Below are positions 31,783 to 41,151 of a stretch of 43,022 nucleotides of DNA, piece after piece. Origin of the DNA: Defluviitaleaceae bacterium (GTDB taxonomy: Bacteria; Bacillota; Clostridia; Lachnospirales; WQUN01). Each line of letters starts with the position of its first letter. The first letter of the stretch is position 1. Position numbers and translations under genes: made by a program. Below the pieces are notes generated by a model. That model saw nothing but the letters and a program-made list of their open reading frames with translations, was not told the origin of the DNA and did no database searches. The stretch is taken from the NCBI GenBank assembly GCA_009779755.1, contig WRDO01000026.1, positions 1 to 43,022 on the forward strand, in the 5' to 3' direction.

Positions 31783-34700
31783 ATGACAGAGCTTATCCGT
31801 ACGAAATTGGATTTATGCGTGGGGTGCAACCGTTGTGTACGCGAATGCCCGATGGAAACCGTCAATATTACATACCAAGATGGCGAGGGCAAAATCAAGG
31901 TCAAAATCGATAACGAAAAATGCATCGCTTGCGGTAAGTGCTTAAAGGCTTGCCGCCACGACGCTCGTTATTATGAAGACGATACCGAGCGGTTTTTCGT
32001 GGATTTGGCAAACGGTGAAAGTATATCGTTGATCGCCGCCCCGGCGATACGGACGGTCATACCCGAATGGAAAAACCTGTTTACCTATTTGAAGCAACAA
32101 GGCGTAAACATGATATATGACGTTTCGCTTGGGGCAGACCTTTGCGTGTGGGCGCATATACGTTATATGGAAAAAAATACATCACCCATGATCACGCAGC
32201 CGTGTCCGGTTATCGTTTCCTACTGCGAAATGTACAACCAAAAGCTGTTGAATAACCTTTCGCCCGTACACAGCCCTATGTCCTGCGTCGCGGTATATAT
32301 GAAGGAGTACGAAGGCGTAACCGATCGTATTGCCGCGCTGTCGCCCTGTTTGGGTAAAAAAAGGGAATTCGAAGCCACGGGGTTGGCGCACTACAACGTC
32401 ACGTTCGCTTCCTTACGGGATTATTTGGATAAAAATAAATTAAAGCTCCCTAAAAAGGAAACGGCTTTCGACCACGGCGAAAGCGGCTTGGGTGTTGTGT
32501 TCCCCGCGCCCGGCGGTTTAAAGGAAAATATCGAGTTTTTATCCGGCAAGCGGGTCAGCATCGACCATTGCGAAGGCGGGGACGTATACGAAATGTTGGA
32601 GGCCTACGCCAGTACGGAGAGTGAGTTCCTGCCGGATATATTCGACGTGCTTAACTGTGATTACGGTTGCAATGTGGGGACCGCGTGTAAAAAGCAAAAA
32701 AATATCTTTAAGGTAAACCGCATCGTTGACAGCAACCGCAGAGCGGTTACGGATAACCGCACGAAGGAATATTTTGCCGAGCAATATAAAAAATACGACG
32801 AGCGGCTTGATCTCTCTTTGTTTATGCGGACTTACAACCCCAATGCCGTTCCCGTACCCGAAATGATGAAAATCAACAGCGAAGACATCGAAAACGCCTT
32901 CCTCGCTTTGGGTAAAACCGACGTAGCCAAGAAAACCATAAATTGCTGTGCCTGCGGTTCGGATACCTGTTTGGATATGGCGCGTAAGATTGCCTTCGGT
33001 ACCAACATCCCTATGAATTGCATCGTCAAAATGATGGACGATACCATGGGGACGCAAATCCAACTCGCTGAAATGGAAAGGCTGCATGAAGCGGATGAAA
33101 GGATGCGCATTATGTTGGACACCACCCCCATGGGTGCGCATTTTTGGGATGAGGACTTAAACATTGTGGATTGCAACCAAGCGGCGGCGAGATTGTTTGG
33201 CATAGAGGACAAACAGGAATACATCGCGCGTTATTTTGAGTTTACGCCGGAATATCAACCCGACGGATCGCACTCCGTCGAAAAGATGAAGCAACTGATC
33301 AACCAAGCGTATGAAATCGGTTATTTAAAATTTGAATGGATGCGCCAAACGTTGGAAGGTGAACCCGTACCCGTCGAAATAACGTTGGTTCGCGTAAAAT
33401 TCCATGATAAGGATTTAATCGCGGGATATTACCGTGATATGCGTGAATACAAGCGGATACTTTCCGCGTTGGCCATGGCGCTCGATAAAGCCGAAATCGC
33501 GATAAAAGCGTCCGAATCGGCACAATCGACCACAGCCGCCATGTTCGGGGCGAATCCGCAAATAAACGTACTGTTCAACCCTAAATTCGAAGCGGTGGAC
33601 TGTAATCCCGCTGCCGTGCATTTTTTGGGATATCGGTCAAAGGACGATGCGTTGGTGGATTTCCTCGGTCGTTTCTCCCGCTGTATGCCTGTGTTCCAAT
33701 CGAACGGGTCACCCTCCGTTTCCGTAGGGGAAAAATTGGTGCGCGCCATAAAAGAAGGCAGCGTGAAGTTTGAAACGGAGGTTTATATAAAGGGCGAAGA
33801 AAAGTCCGTTATCGTGGAATTTATCAGTATCCCGTATGAAAGCGATATCGGCGTGGTGGCGTACATAAACGACATCACCGAAGCCCGTGAACGGGAAAGG
33901 GAACTAACCCGTATACGTGAAATGAGCGAAGTGCAGCTGGCGAAGCTGGACTTGGTGGTAAAAGCCTCGCACATTGGTTTGTGGGATATGGAAATCGTCC
34001 AAGGCGATCCGGTAAACCCCCATAACAGGTTCGCTTGTTCGGACGAATTCCGTAATATATTGGGCTTTAATGATGAACATGACTTCCCCAATGTATTGGA
34101 AAGTTGGATCAGCCGCTTGCACCCCGAAGACAAGGACCGCACGGTGGACGCTTTTGCAACGCATATGTTGGACAAAACGGGCAAAACCCCTTACGACATC
34201 GAATACCGCTGTAAGAAGAAAAACGGCGAATACGCCTACCTCCACGCTTCGGGTGAAACGATTAGGGACGAATACGGTAATCCCTTACGCGTGGCGGGCG
34301 CGTTGATGGATATTACCGAAACGAAAAATATCCTGCAAAGCACCGAAATGCAGCGGCTTGAAGCCGAAGCCGCCAACCATGCCAAAAGCGCGTTCCTAAG
34401 TACCATGAGCCACGAAATCCGTACCCCCATGAACGCCATCCTCGGCATCACCGAAATCCAATTATCGAACAATGAATTGGAACAAGGCGTACGCGACGCG
34501 CTGGAGAAGATATATACCTCGGGTGACATGCTGTTGGGTATTATCAACGATATATTGGATCTGTCAAAAATCGAAGCCGGCAAAATGGAGCTTTTCCCCG
34601 CCAACTACGAGATAGCCAGCTTGATCAGCGATACCGCGCAATTAAATATGATGCGTATCGGAAGCAAAAAAATTGAGTTTGATCTGATTATAGACGAGGA

Positions 34701-36150
34701 CCTGCCCGCACTTCTTTACGGTGACGAATTACGCATCAAACAAATCTTAAATAATGTATTGTCCAATGCCTTCAAGTATACGACTGAGGGATTGGTATCG
34801 ATGGCGCTTTCCGTTGTACCCGTCGCAGGCGGCGAAAACCGCGTCACGCTTGCGGTAAGTGTGAGCGATACGGGGCAGGGTATGTCAAGAGAACAGGTCG
34901 CCGCCCTCTTTGACGAATATTCGCGCTTTAACCACGAGGCCAACCGCTCCACCGAGGGTACGGGCTTGGGTATGAGTATCACGCGTAACCTGATCCGTAT
35001 GATGGGCGGCGATATCAAAGTCAAAAGCGAACCGGGCAAGGGTTCGACCTTCACGCTACTTATACCGCAAGGCAAGGTAAGCGACGAATTATTGGGACGC
35101 GAAAAAGCGGAGAGCTTGCACCAGTTCCGCACCGCCAGCCGCGCCCAAATGAAGCGCTTGCAAATCCACCGCGATCCCATGCCGTATGGCAAGGTATTGA
35201 TCGTGGACGACGTGGAAACGAACATCTTTGTAGCCAAGGGATTGCTTACGCCGTATCAAATCAAAATCGATACGGTGGATTCGGGTTTTGCCGCGATCGA
35301 AAAAATCAAGGACGGCCATGTATACGACATCGTGTTTATGGACCATATGATGCCGCAGATGGACGGCGTAGAAGCCACAAAGCACTTGCGTGAAATGAAC
35401 TATACGCATCCCATCGTGGCATTGACGGCTAATGCCGTGGCGGGGCAAGCGGAGATATTCCTCGGAAACAGCTTCGATGATTATATTTCCAAGCCCATTG
35501 ATATACGGCAGCTTAACGCGGTGCTTAACAAGTTCGTACGCGACAAGCAGCCGTTGGATGTTATCGAGGAAGCCCGTGCACAAGCCATCCAAAAAATAGA
35601 ACCCTCACCCGACCCGAAAATCATCGATATATTTGCGCGTGACGCCAAAAAATCGATCAGCGAATTAAACGCCGCCTACGACATGTTTAAAAAGAACAAG
35701 AAGAAATATACGGAAGAAACGATGCGTTCCTATATCATCAACACACACGGGATGCGGAGCGCGTTGGCAAACGTAGGCAACATGGGGCTTTCGGCCGTCG
35801 CATTAAAACTTGAACAATTGGGGCGGGACAATAATATGGATGAAATCCTGTCCGAAACGCCCGGCTTCCTCACGTCCTTGCAAGAATACGTAAGTAAAAT
35901 CACCGCCAAGAAAAATAAATCCGCTCCCCCCGAAAGCGTCGTCGAGGATACCGTTTATTTGAAGGAACAATTAAACAAAATCAAAACCGCTTGCGAAGAC
36001 TATAACGAGGAAATGGCTGAAACGGCCTTGTCACACCTTATGCAGGGAAAATGGTCGGCGGATACCGATGAGCTGTTGGGCAGGATCGCGGAGCAGTTGT
36101 TGCATAGCGATTTCGATGAAGTCGTCAATATTATCACAGCGGGGAAATAG
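31783..36150 (+). CDS. Hydrogenase-like Fe-S sensor, PAS, hybrid histidine kinase, receiver, HPt
   Basis: This 1455-residue soluble protein fuses an Fe-S sensory front to a complete phosphorelay. Two [4Fe-4S] ferredoxin motifs (Cys12, 15, 18, 22 and Cys47, 50, 53, 57) precede an iron-only-hydrogenase large-subunit-like domain. The latter keeps the four H-cluster-type cysteines: Cys141 (QPCP), Cys189 (SPCLGKKRE), Cys292 and Cys296 (NCDYGC), plus Cys302. The proton-relay Cys of TSCCP is Pro, so hydrogen turnover is unlikely. A second Fe-S domain (CCACGSDTCLDMA, then a Cys) follows near residue 390. Then come three PAS domains (about 440-840), the kinase with His877, a receiver with Asp1187 and an HPt with His1322. 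There is no membrane span. ATG 31783 follows GGAGGGG. Hydrogen or redox sensing is inferred from related sensory hydrogenases. Confidence 0.9.
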   Translation: MTELIRTKLDLCVGCNRCVRECPMETVNITYQDGEGKIKVKIDNEKCIACGKCLKACRHDARYYEDDTERFFVDLANGESISLIAAPAIRTVIPEWKNLFTYLKQQGVNMIYDVSLGADLCVWAHIRYMEKNTSPMITQPCPVIVSYCEMYNQKLLNNLSPVHSPMSCVAVYMKEYEGVTDRIAALSPCLGKKREFEATGLAHYNVTFASLRDYLDKNKLKLPKKETAFDHGESGLGVVFPAPGGLKENIEFLSGKRVSIDHCEGGDVYEMLEAYASTESEFLPDIFDVLNCDYGCNVGTACKKQKNIFKVNRIVDSNRRAVTDNRTKEYFAEQYKKYDERLDLSLFMRTYNPNAVPVPEMMKINSEDIENAFLALGKTDVAKKTINCCACGSDTCLDMARKIAFGTNIPMNCIVKMMDDTMGTQIQLAEMERLHEADERMRIMLDTTPMGAHFWDEDLNIVDCNQAAARLFGIEDKQEYIARYFEFTPEYQPDGSHSVEKMKQLINQAYEIGYLKFEWMRQTLEGEPVPVEITLVRVKFHDKDLIAGYYRDMREYKRILSALAMALDKAEIAIKASESAQSTTAAMFGANPQINVLFNPKFEAVDCNPAAVHFLGYRSKDDALVDFLGRFSRCMPVFQSNGSPSVSVGEKLVRAIKEGSVKFETEVYIKGEEKSVIVEFISIPYESDIGVVAYINDITEARERERELTRIREMSEVQLAKLDLVVKASHIGLWDMEIVQGDPVNPHNRFACSDEFRNILGFNDEHDFPNVLESWISRLHPEDKDRTVDAFATHMLDKTGKTPYDIEYRCKKKNGEYAYLHASGETIRDEYGNPLRVAGALMDITETKNILQSTEMQRLEAEAANHAKSAFLSTMSHEIRTPMNAILGITEIQLSNNELEQGVRDALEKIYTSGDMLLGIINDILDLSKIEAGKMELFPANYEIASLISDTAQLNMMRIGSKKIEFDLIIDEDLPALLYGDELRIKQILNNVLSNAFKYTTEGLVSMALSVVPVAGGENRVTLAVSVSDTGQGMSREQVAALFDEYSRFNHEANRSTEGTGLGMSITRNLIRMMGGDIKVKSEPGKGSTFTLLIPQGKVSDELLGREKAESLHQFRTASRAQMKRLQIHRDPMPYGKVLIVDDVETNIFVAKGLLTPYQIKIDTVDSGFAAIEKIKDGHVYDIVFMDHMMPQMDGVEATKHLREMNYTHPIVALTANAVAGQAEIFLGNSFDDYISKPIDIRQLNAVLNKFVRDKQPLDVIEEARAQAIQKIEPSPDPKIIDIFARDAKKSISELNAAYDMFKKNKKKYTEETMRSYIINTHGMRSALANVGNMGLSAVALKLEQLGRDNNMDEILSETPGFLTSLQEYVSKITAKKNKSAPPESVVEDTVYLKEQLNKIKTACEDYNEEMAETALSHLMQGKWSADTDELLGRIAEQLLHSDFDEVVNIITAGK

Positions 36151-36180
36151 TATCGTCAAAACGAAAAAGGTGTTAAACAA

Positions 36181-36212
36181 AAAGGACCGTTCCGTAAACG
36201 AAGCGGTCCTTT
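36181..36212. terminator. Bidirectional terminator
   Basis: AAAGGACCG (36181-36189) and CGGTCCTTT (36204-36212) form a 9-bp stem with a 14-base loop. The minus-strand side ends TTTTTGTTT, a better T-run than the plus side. It separates the sensor-kinase gene from the convergent SHOCT-like gene. Confidence 0.75.
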
Positions 36213-36230
36213 GCCGTTTGGCAAGCGATA

Positions 36231-36608
36231 TTAGTTTTCGCGCGGTGCGTCCTCACCGGAGCAGCAGCCTTCGCCTTCGCAGCAGGCTTCCTCGCCCGAT
36301 TTCTCCAACGAGCTATGGATGGTTTGCGCCAGCTCGTCAAGGGCGGCCGCCGCTTTTTCCAACGCGGATTGGCTGGCCTTTTTGATTTTTGGTTCCACGT
36401 TCTTATACATTACCTGTACCTTTTCACCCACGTCGCGGGCAAACTTGTTTACGTCGGCAGCGAAGCAACGGAGTTTTTCCTCCACGTTATCGCGCTGCTC
36501 CTTGTCGAACAAACGGCTGCGGCCCAGCGTTTCCAATAAGCGGGCGGCTTCCTCCGCGGTGATCTTCCCGTTTTCCAACATGTCCAGTACGCGCATTTTT
36601 TCAGGCAT
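36231..36608 (-). CDS. SHOCT-like small protein with Cys-rich tail
   Basis: This 125-residue protein begins with a SHOCT-like helix pair (PEKMRVLDMLENGKITAEEA, then ARLLETL), a motif of short oligomerisation domains also seen in front of DUF4097-type proteins. A helical middle (VEPKIKKASQSALEKAAAAL) follows. The tail EACCEGEGCCSGED holds four cysteines in two CC pairs, perhaps metal-binding. The start is ATG 36608, with AAAGGAGG 7 bases upstream. It lies 89 bases downstream of the pseudokinase gene on the same strand, and a terminator follows. Its role is unknown; adaptor or regulatory function is a guess. Confidence 0.8.
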   Translation of the reverse strand: MPEKMRVLDMLENGKITAEEAARLLETLGRSRLFDKEQRDNVEEKLRCFAADVNKFARDVGEKVQVMYKNVEPKIKKASQSALEKAAAALDELAQTIHSSLEKSGEEACCEGEGCCSGEDAPREN

Positions 36609-36697
36609 GGTCAATCCTCCTTTATATGTGGGGTTATACCCCTGTCAAACTAAAAATAGATACGGCGCGGGGTGTTAAAAGTTTACATACGCGGCGC

Positions 36698-38515
36698 TTA
36701 CGGCAGTTGGACCATATGCGTCATCGTGTTTACGATATAGTCTATCCCATACATTACCCCATTACGCGCCCATATATAACTCATGCGATGGGTGGCGTCA
36801 ACCGTTATGCGGTTGCCGTTGCGCAGATTGACGGCACGGGGCAACAAACACCCCGATTCGGTAAACAACAGCCAATTCCCGTCCTTCGTGAAGGTATGGG
36901 TGTTGATGGCATCCCATGTTTCCAACGGCTCGCCGTCGGTGGTAATGCTGCGCATATACCCTTCACGGGTATTGAAGTAGAGGGTTTCATCCTCATAGAA
37001 CAATATTATGCCCGCATCCCTCGCCAATTGGCGTATTTGCGTGGGTTCCTCGGGGTCCAGTACATATACGCCGAAGGGCCCGCCCACAGGGCCGGAAAGG
37101 AAATACAGGTGTTCACCGTCCGTAGCGGTCGTATAGACAGGCATGGCTACCACGGCGCGTTCCTCCCGTGTATTCAAATCAATGCGGTACAGGTAATGGT
37201 TATTGCTGTAATTGGAATAATAAAGGAAATCGCCGATTATGATCAAGTTTAACGCCGTATTGTCGCTGATGCGCGTTAGGTTCCTGTTTGGGCCGCTAAG
37301 CGTGGCACAATAGATACGGTTGTCGGAAAGGCCGTTGGAAAAGAAAATAAAACCCACGCGATCGCTGTTTACCCACGTATTGATAAACGAAGGCAGCACG
37401 TTATCAATGAAGAGGACCTCATCCTCGTTGGACACGGAACCCGGCATTTGCAAGGCGCGCTCCTCTATACGGCGGCGGGCCAATACGGGCCTGCCCCAAT
37501 CGGAGCGGTAGAATAAAAAAATATCATGGAAATGAAACGCACCCGCAACGGGGTCGCCCACATTACGGGGATGGGTAAGCGCGACGTCGGAAAAGTCGAA
37601 TCGGGGGGGGATGATTTCCGTACCGGCAAAGCGGTCGGGGTTTGCCCAACGATTGGACGCGCGAAAGGCAACGATACCCCCGTATACCAATCCCGCCATG
37701 GATACGATTACCAAAAAGAACAATACCTTGGCGGTCAAGCCCATCATTCGGCCGGACATCGATAAATTCGCCGCCGAGGCGTTCCCCGATTCCACATCCA
37801 TCACGGATTTGAATTTTTTATAAAAATCGTCCAGCGAACCGTATAGGATTTCGTTGCCGGAAAGCACCTCGTTGATGATATCCTCCAAGCGGGCGGGTAT
37901 CGTTACACCGTAGTCCTTTACGTTGGGTTTACCCTTATCAAACGTGTGCCCCGTTATCAGCTTGAAATAGAGTTTTACGATTTCGATCAAGCCGGGATGG
38001 AAGTTTAAATCCCACGCAAAGGTAGCGTCCAGCATAAGCTGACGCAGCGGGGTCACACGCAAATCCTTGATGGAAAAATTGTAGACGATGCCGTTCGCTT
38101 GGGATTGCACCAATGAAATGATCAGCGGGCGTACAAAATGGTACGCTTCATCGAAAGGCATTTTTTGACCGTTCATATAATTTTCGACCGTAACAAAGCT
38201 GCTTACGCGGCGCATCACGTATGCCGTGTTATTACGTTCCACGACTTCGTATATGGGGAGAATCGCGCCTTTTACTTCGTTCATTTTCGCTGCCCGGTTG
38301 CGGAAGGATTCCAGTTCGGATTCGAACTCCCTGGCGAAGCGTTCGGAAATCTTAAGGGCACCGGTGGGGGTGCGGTCAGCCATATACGTGGGGTAGAACT
38401 CCGTTGCGATAAACTGCGCGCGCCCCATACCCGTGGCCCTGTAATGCGTCAAATAGCTGTCGCGCACCAAGACGGAATCAATTACATACGGGTCCAGTTG
38501 GGGTTCCAAGGGCAT
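36698..38515 (-). CDS. Membrane pseudokinase with DUF5050-type beta-propeller
   Basis: In 605 residues the N-terminal 240 look like a bacterial Ser/Thr kinase without the catalytic machinery. The VAIK lysine is replaced (FIATEFYP), the HRD loop reads VYNFSIKDLRV and the DFG region reads LDATFAWD. One membrane segment (KVLFFLVIVSMAGLVYGGIV, about 265-285) leads to an outer part of about 320 residues with repeated blades (DNRIYCATLSG, GDFLYYSNYSN, GEHLYFLSGP, DETLYFNTREG), matching DUF5050-type propellers. It probably senses an outside ligand and signals through the pseudokinase. ATG 38515 is only one base from GAGGTG; TTG 38509 is better spaced and may be the true start. It follows the hybrid kinase by 14 bases in one operon. 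Confidence 0.85.
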   Translation of the reverse strand: MPLEPQLDPYVIDSVLVRDSYLTHYRATGMGRAQFIATEFYPTYMADRTPTGALKISERFAREFESELESFRNRAAKMNEVKGAILPIYEVVERNNTAYVMRRVSSFVTVENYMNGQKMPFDEAYHFVRPLIISLVQSQANGIVYNFSIKDLRVTPLRQLMLDATFAWDLNFHPGLIEIVKLYFKLITGHTFDKGKPNVKDYGVTIPARLEDIINEVLSGNEILYGSLDDFYKKFKSVMDVESGNASAANLSMSGRMMGLTAKVLFFLVIVSMAGLVYGGIVAFRASNRWANPDRFAGTEIIPPRFDFSDVALTHPRNVGDPVAGAFHFHDIFLFYRSDWGRPVLARRRIEERALQMPGSVSNEDEVLFIDNVLPSFINTWVNSDRVGFIFFSNGLSDNRIYCATLSGPNRNLTRISDNTALNLIIIGDFLYYSNYSNNHYLYRIDLNTREERAVVAMPVYTTATDGEHLYFLSGPVGGPFGVYVLDPEEPTQIRQLARDAGIILFYEDETLYFNTREGYMRSITTDGEPLETWDAINTHTFTKDGNWLLFTESGCLLPRAVNLRNGNRITVDATHRMSYIWARNGVMYGIDYIVNTMTHMVQLP

Positions 38516-38529
38516 TCACCTCGGCTTGA

Positions 38530-39849
38530 TTATATCGAAATAAATTTATTGAGTTTGTCGAAGATTATGTTCGCGTCCAACGGCTTGCCTATATGGCTGT
38601 CCATACCCGCCGCGTAGCAGGCATCGATGTCTTCCTTAAATACGTTGGCCGTCATGGCGATGATGGGTATGGCTTTGCCTTCATGCGTTTCACGTATGAC
38701 GCGCGTCGCCTCGTAGCCGTCCATTTCCGGCATTTGTATATCCATAAAGATAATGCTGTATTTGGATGGGTTGGAATAGAACTTGAGTACGGCGATCTGC
38801 CCGTTCTCCGCGAAGTCCACGCCTATACCCGTTTCTTGCAAAATGCTGGCTACGATGTCGCGGTTGATTTCGATATCCTCGGCGATCAACACATGCAGAC
38901 CCTCGTAACGCCCGGTTTGGATCTTGGTATAATTATCTTCCTCCGACAGGCCCGTCGCCTCAGAAAGCGGTACGGCGAAGGAAAATTTCGAGCCTTTGTC
39001 CACCTCGGATTCGATCCATATCATACCGCCCATCATTTCCACCAATTGTTTGCATATGGTTAGGCCCAGTCCCGAGCCGCCGTACTTCCGCGTACGGCCC
39101 CCTTCCCCTTGCTCGAACGCGTTGAACAGGCGTTTCTTATGCTCGTCGGATATACCGATGCCGTTGTCCTCCACGTCCACCTGCAGGACGAATAAGTTTT
39201 CCGCATCCTTGATATAGTGTGCGGTAACCGTAATCGTACCTTCATCGGGCGTAAACTTTACGGCGTTGGACATCAGGTTGGTTATGATTTGCCTGAGCCT
39301 GAATTCATCGCCGATCGCGGCGGCGGGTAAGCGTTCGTCGATGTTGATGATCAGGTTCTGACGCTTTTCCTCTATACGGAAGTTTACGACATTGATCGCT
39401 TTTTTTATCATATTGTTTAATTTAAACGACGACGTTTGTATTTCGAATTTTTTAGCCTCTATTTTTGACATATCCAATACGTTGTTGATGACGTTGAGCA
39501 AATGGCGGGACGCTTCCTGGATGGTTTCCAGGCAATGGGTTTTCTTCGAATCGCTGTCGGTGTTTAACGCGATACGCGCCATACCGATGATGGCGTTCAT
39601 CGGCGTACGCATTTCGTGGCTCATGCGGGATAGGAACTCGGACTTGGAACGGCTGGCTTTTTCCGCGTTTTCCTTCGCTTCCAACAGTTCCAACTCTTGG
39701 TTTTGTTTTTCTTCGGAGATGCTTCGGCTAAGGCTGTATTGGGTTTCCGCGGCCAGTTTAAGCAATTGGATATGTTTTTGCGCCGCGCGGAGGTCGCGGG
39801 CCATCCGTTTGTTTTCCGCTTTTATTTGATTTACTTCGGTTTTATCCAT
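38530..39849 (-). CDS. Soluble hybrid histidine kinase with receiver domain
   Basis: This 439-residue kinase has an N-terminal coiled coil (about 1-60), HisKA with SRMSHEMRTPMNAIIGMARI, a kinase domain (NLMSNAVKF, DNGIGIS, GGSGLGLTI) and a C-terminal receiver with the acceptor Asp in YSIIFMDIQMPEMDG. There is no sensor domain or membrane segment, so the signal must come from a partner; the FIST protein encoded just upstream is the obvious candidate. It has no HPt domain, whereas the convergent 1455-residue kinase has one, so a shared relay is possible. ATG 39849 follows GGGAGGTG. The FIST gene ends 36 bases before it. Confidence 0.93.
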   Translation of the reverse strand: MDKTEVNQIKAENKRMARDLRAAQKHIQLLKLAAETQYSLSRSISEEKQNQELELLEAKENAEKASRSKSEFLSRMSHEMRTPMNAIIGMARIALNTDSDSKKTHCLETIQEASRHLLNVINNVLDMSKIEAKKFEIQTSSFKLNNMIKKAINVVNFRIEEKRQNLIINIDERLPAAAIGDEFRLRQIITNLMSNAVKFTPDEGTITVTAHYIKDAENLFVLQVDVEDNGIGISDEHKKRLFNAFEQGEGGRTRKYGGSGLGLTICKQLVEMMGGMIWIESEVDKGSKFSFAVPLSEATGLSEEDNYTKIQTGRYEGLHVLIAEDIEINRDIVASILQETGIGVDFAENGQIAVLKFYSNPSKYSIIFMDIQMPEMDGYEATRVIRETHEGKAIPIIAMTANVFKEDIDACYAAGMDSHIGKPLDANIIFDKLNKFISI

Positions 39850-39885
39850 TCCCGCACCTCCCTTTGAATCAATATACGTACGGTT

Positions 39886-41055
39886 TTATATAATCAACGT
39901 GATAAGCGAATACGCGTGGAATCGGTTGGTGGCTGCATCGTTATAAACTGACGTGGGGCAGATTTCGCCGCCGGCGTATCCCATCATGAAGGGGATATCG
40001 CCCATCTTTTCCCTCGCCATACTTAATTCGTTGAGCGAATCGTTTTGTATCACGAGCATACGGCGCACAACACATGAAAATATGAGGATACCGTTAATAT
40101 CGGGTTGAATGGCGGCTTCGCCGAACTTCCTCTCCGCAATCTCCATAACGTCGTCGTATGTGCCTTGCAAAAGTTTAAACGTCGAGCCTTCGTCGATGTT
40201 ACCGCGGAATATCGCCGTACCGTCGGGCGCGAACAGGCCCAACTCGCGTAATACGGGTATGCCGTCATAATCCTTACGGTCGATTTGGTTAACCATAAAC
40301 GGGACGAAATAAAAAATATTGTTGGGCAAGCCGTCCTTGGCAAGCCCCAGTTCCTCAAAATATTCGTACGCGTTGGTATGGTTGATCTTATATACGTTTA
40401 TGCCGTCCGTTTTCGTAAACGTACCTTCGTAGGGCATCGCGTTCTTGTCGGAGAAGATACCGATGGAGAAACGGGGTCGGATATTCCCGTAGCATAGGAT
40501 ATAAGGCATGGCGTCCTTTTTGGTTTGGCCGTTATAGATAACCGCGCTTTCGGAAAAATCAACGGTATCGTCCGTACACATCATGCCGAAAACGGGAACG
40601 CCCGGGATTACCCGCTCCCACGCATCCACATAATCGTCACCCGCGTGGTGGCTGAGCAAGGGCGCGAAGATCAACGCCAAACGGGGTGTGCTTGAAGGGA
40701 TTTCGACGGCTTCATACGCTTTACGGGTGGGCTCGAAGATATCCTCCGTAAGCGTTTCGGTAATACCCGTACGGAAGGTGACATCGTCCGCGGTCATAAC
40801 GAAAACGGTAAGCACCATATCCTCCGCGATCCCGTTTACCGCTTGCGAAGACGTGGTTGCGCCCGCTATATCAAAGGGCAACCGGTCGCAGATATACCGC
40901 AGTACACCGCTCTGTACAAATTCGGGATGACACATGATGACGCCTACTGTGTTCTCCATCAAGACGATCGCATCATTCAGCCGCGTATTGATTTCACTTA
41001 AAGCGGCTTCGGCGTCGTCCACTTCACACGTATAAACCCCCGCACATTTAAGCAT
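39886..41055 (-). CDS. FIST-domain signal transduction protein
   Basis: FIST proteins are predicted small-molecule sensors often paired with kinases or cyclic-di-GMP enzymes. This protein of about 389 residues has FIST_N (about 30-210: AIVLMENTVGVIMCHPEFVQ, IAGATTSSQAVNG, RLALIFAPLLSHHAGDDYVD) and FIST_C (about 220-385: YEYFEELGLAKDGLP, ending FMMGYAGGEICPT). The frame extends to 41094, but ATG 41055 has AGGTG 6 bases upstream, so I start there (MLKCAGVYTCEV). There is no signal peptide or membrane span. It is first in the operon FIST, hybrid kinase, pseudokinase-propeller. Confidence 0.92.
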   Translation of the reverse strand: MLKCAGVYTCEVDDAEAALSEINTRLNDAIVLMENTVGVIMCHPEFVQSGVLRYICDRLPFDIAGATTSSQAVNGIAEDMVLTVFVMTADDVTFRTGITETLTEDIFEPTRKAYEAVEIPSSTPRLALIFAPLLSHHAGDDYVDAWERVIPGVPVFGMMCTDDTVDFSESAVIYNGQTKKDAMPYILCYGNIRPRFSIGIFSDKNAMPYEGTFTKTDGINVYKINHTNAYEYFEELGLAKDGLPNNIFYFVPFMVNQIDRKDYDGIPVLRELGLFAPDGTAIFRGNIDEGSTFKLLQGTYDDVMEIAERKFGEAAIQPDINGILIFSCVVRRMLVIQNDSLNELSMAREKMGDIPFMMGYAGGEICPTSVYNDAATNRFHAYSLITLII

Positions 41056-41103
41056 GTCCATCACCTTTATTTTTTTGTCTATGTAATACCCCAACTATAC
41101 CAT

Positions 41104-41139
41104 AAAAACGCCGCCGTTTGTAAAGTTAAAACGGCGGCG
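41104..41139 (-). terminator. Terminator after the small Cys-rich gene
   Basis: CGCCGCCGTTT (41109-41119) and AAACGGCGGCG (41129-41139) make a perfect 11-bp stem with a 9-base loop. On the minus strand it is followed by TTTTT (41108-41104). Confidence 0.85.
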
Positions 41140-41151
41140 CGGCATAAATGT

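Noticed and set aside
31783..33000. A catalytic iron-only hydrogenase
   Set aside because: The proton-relay Cys is replaced by Pro and the MPC motif is altered, and the domain is fused to a kinase. A sensor is the better reading.
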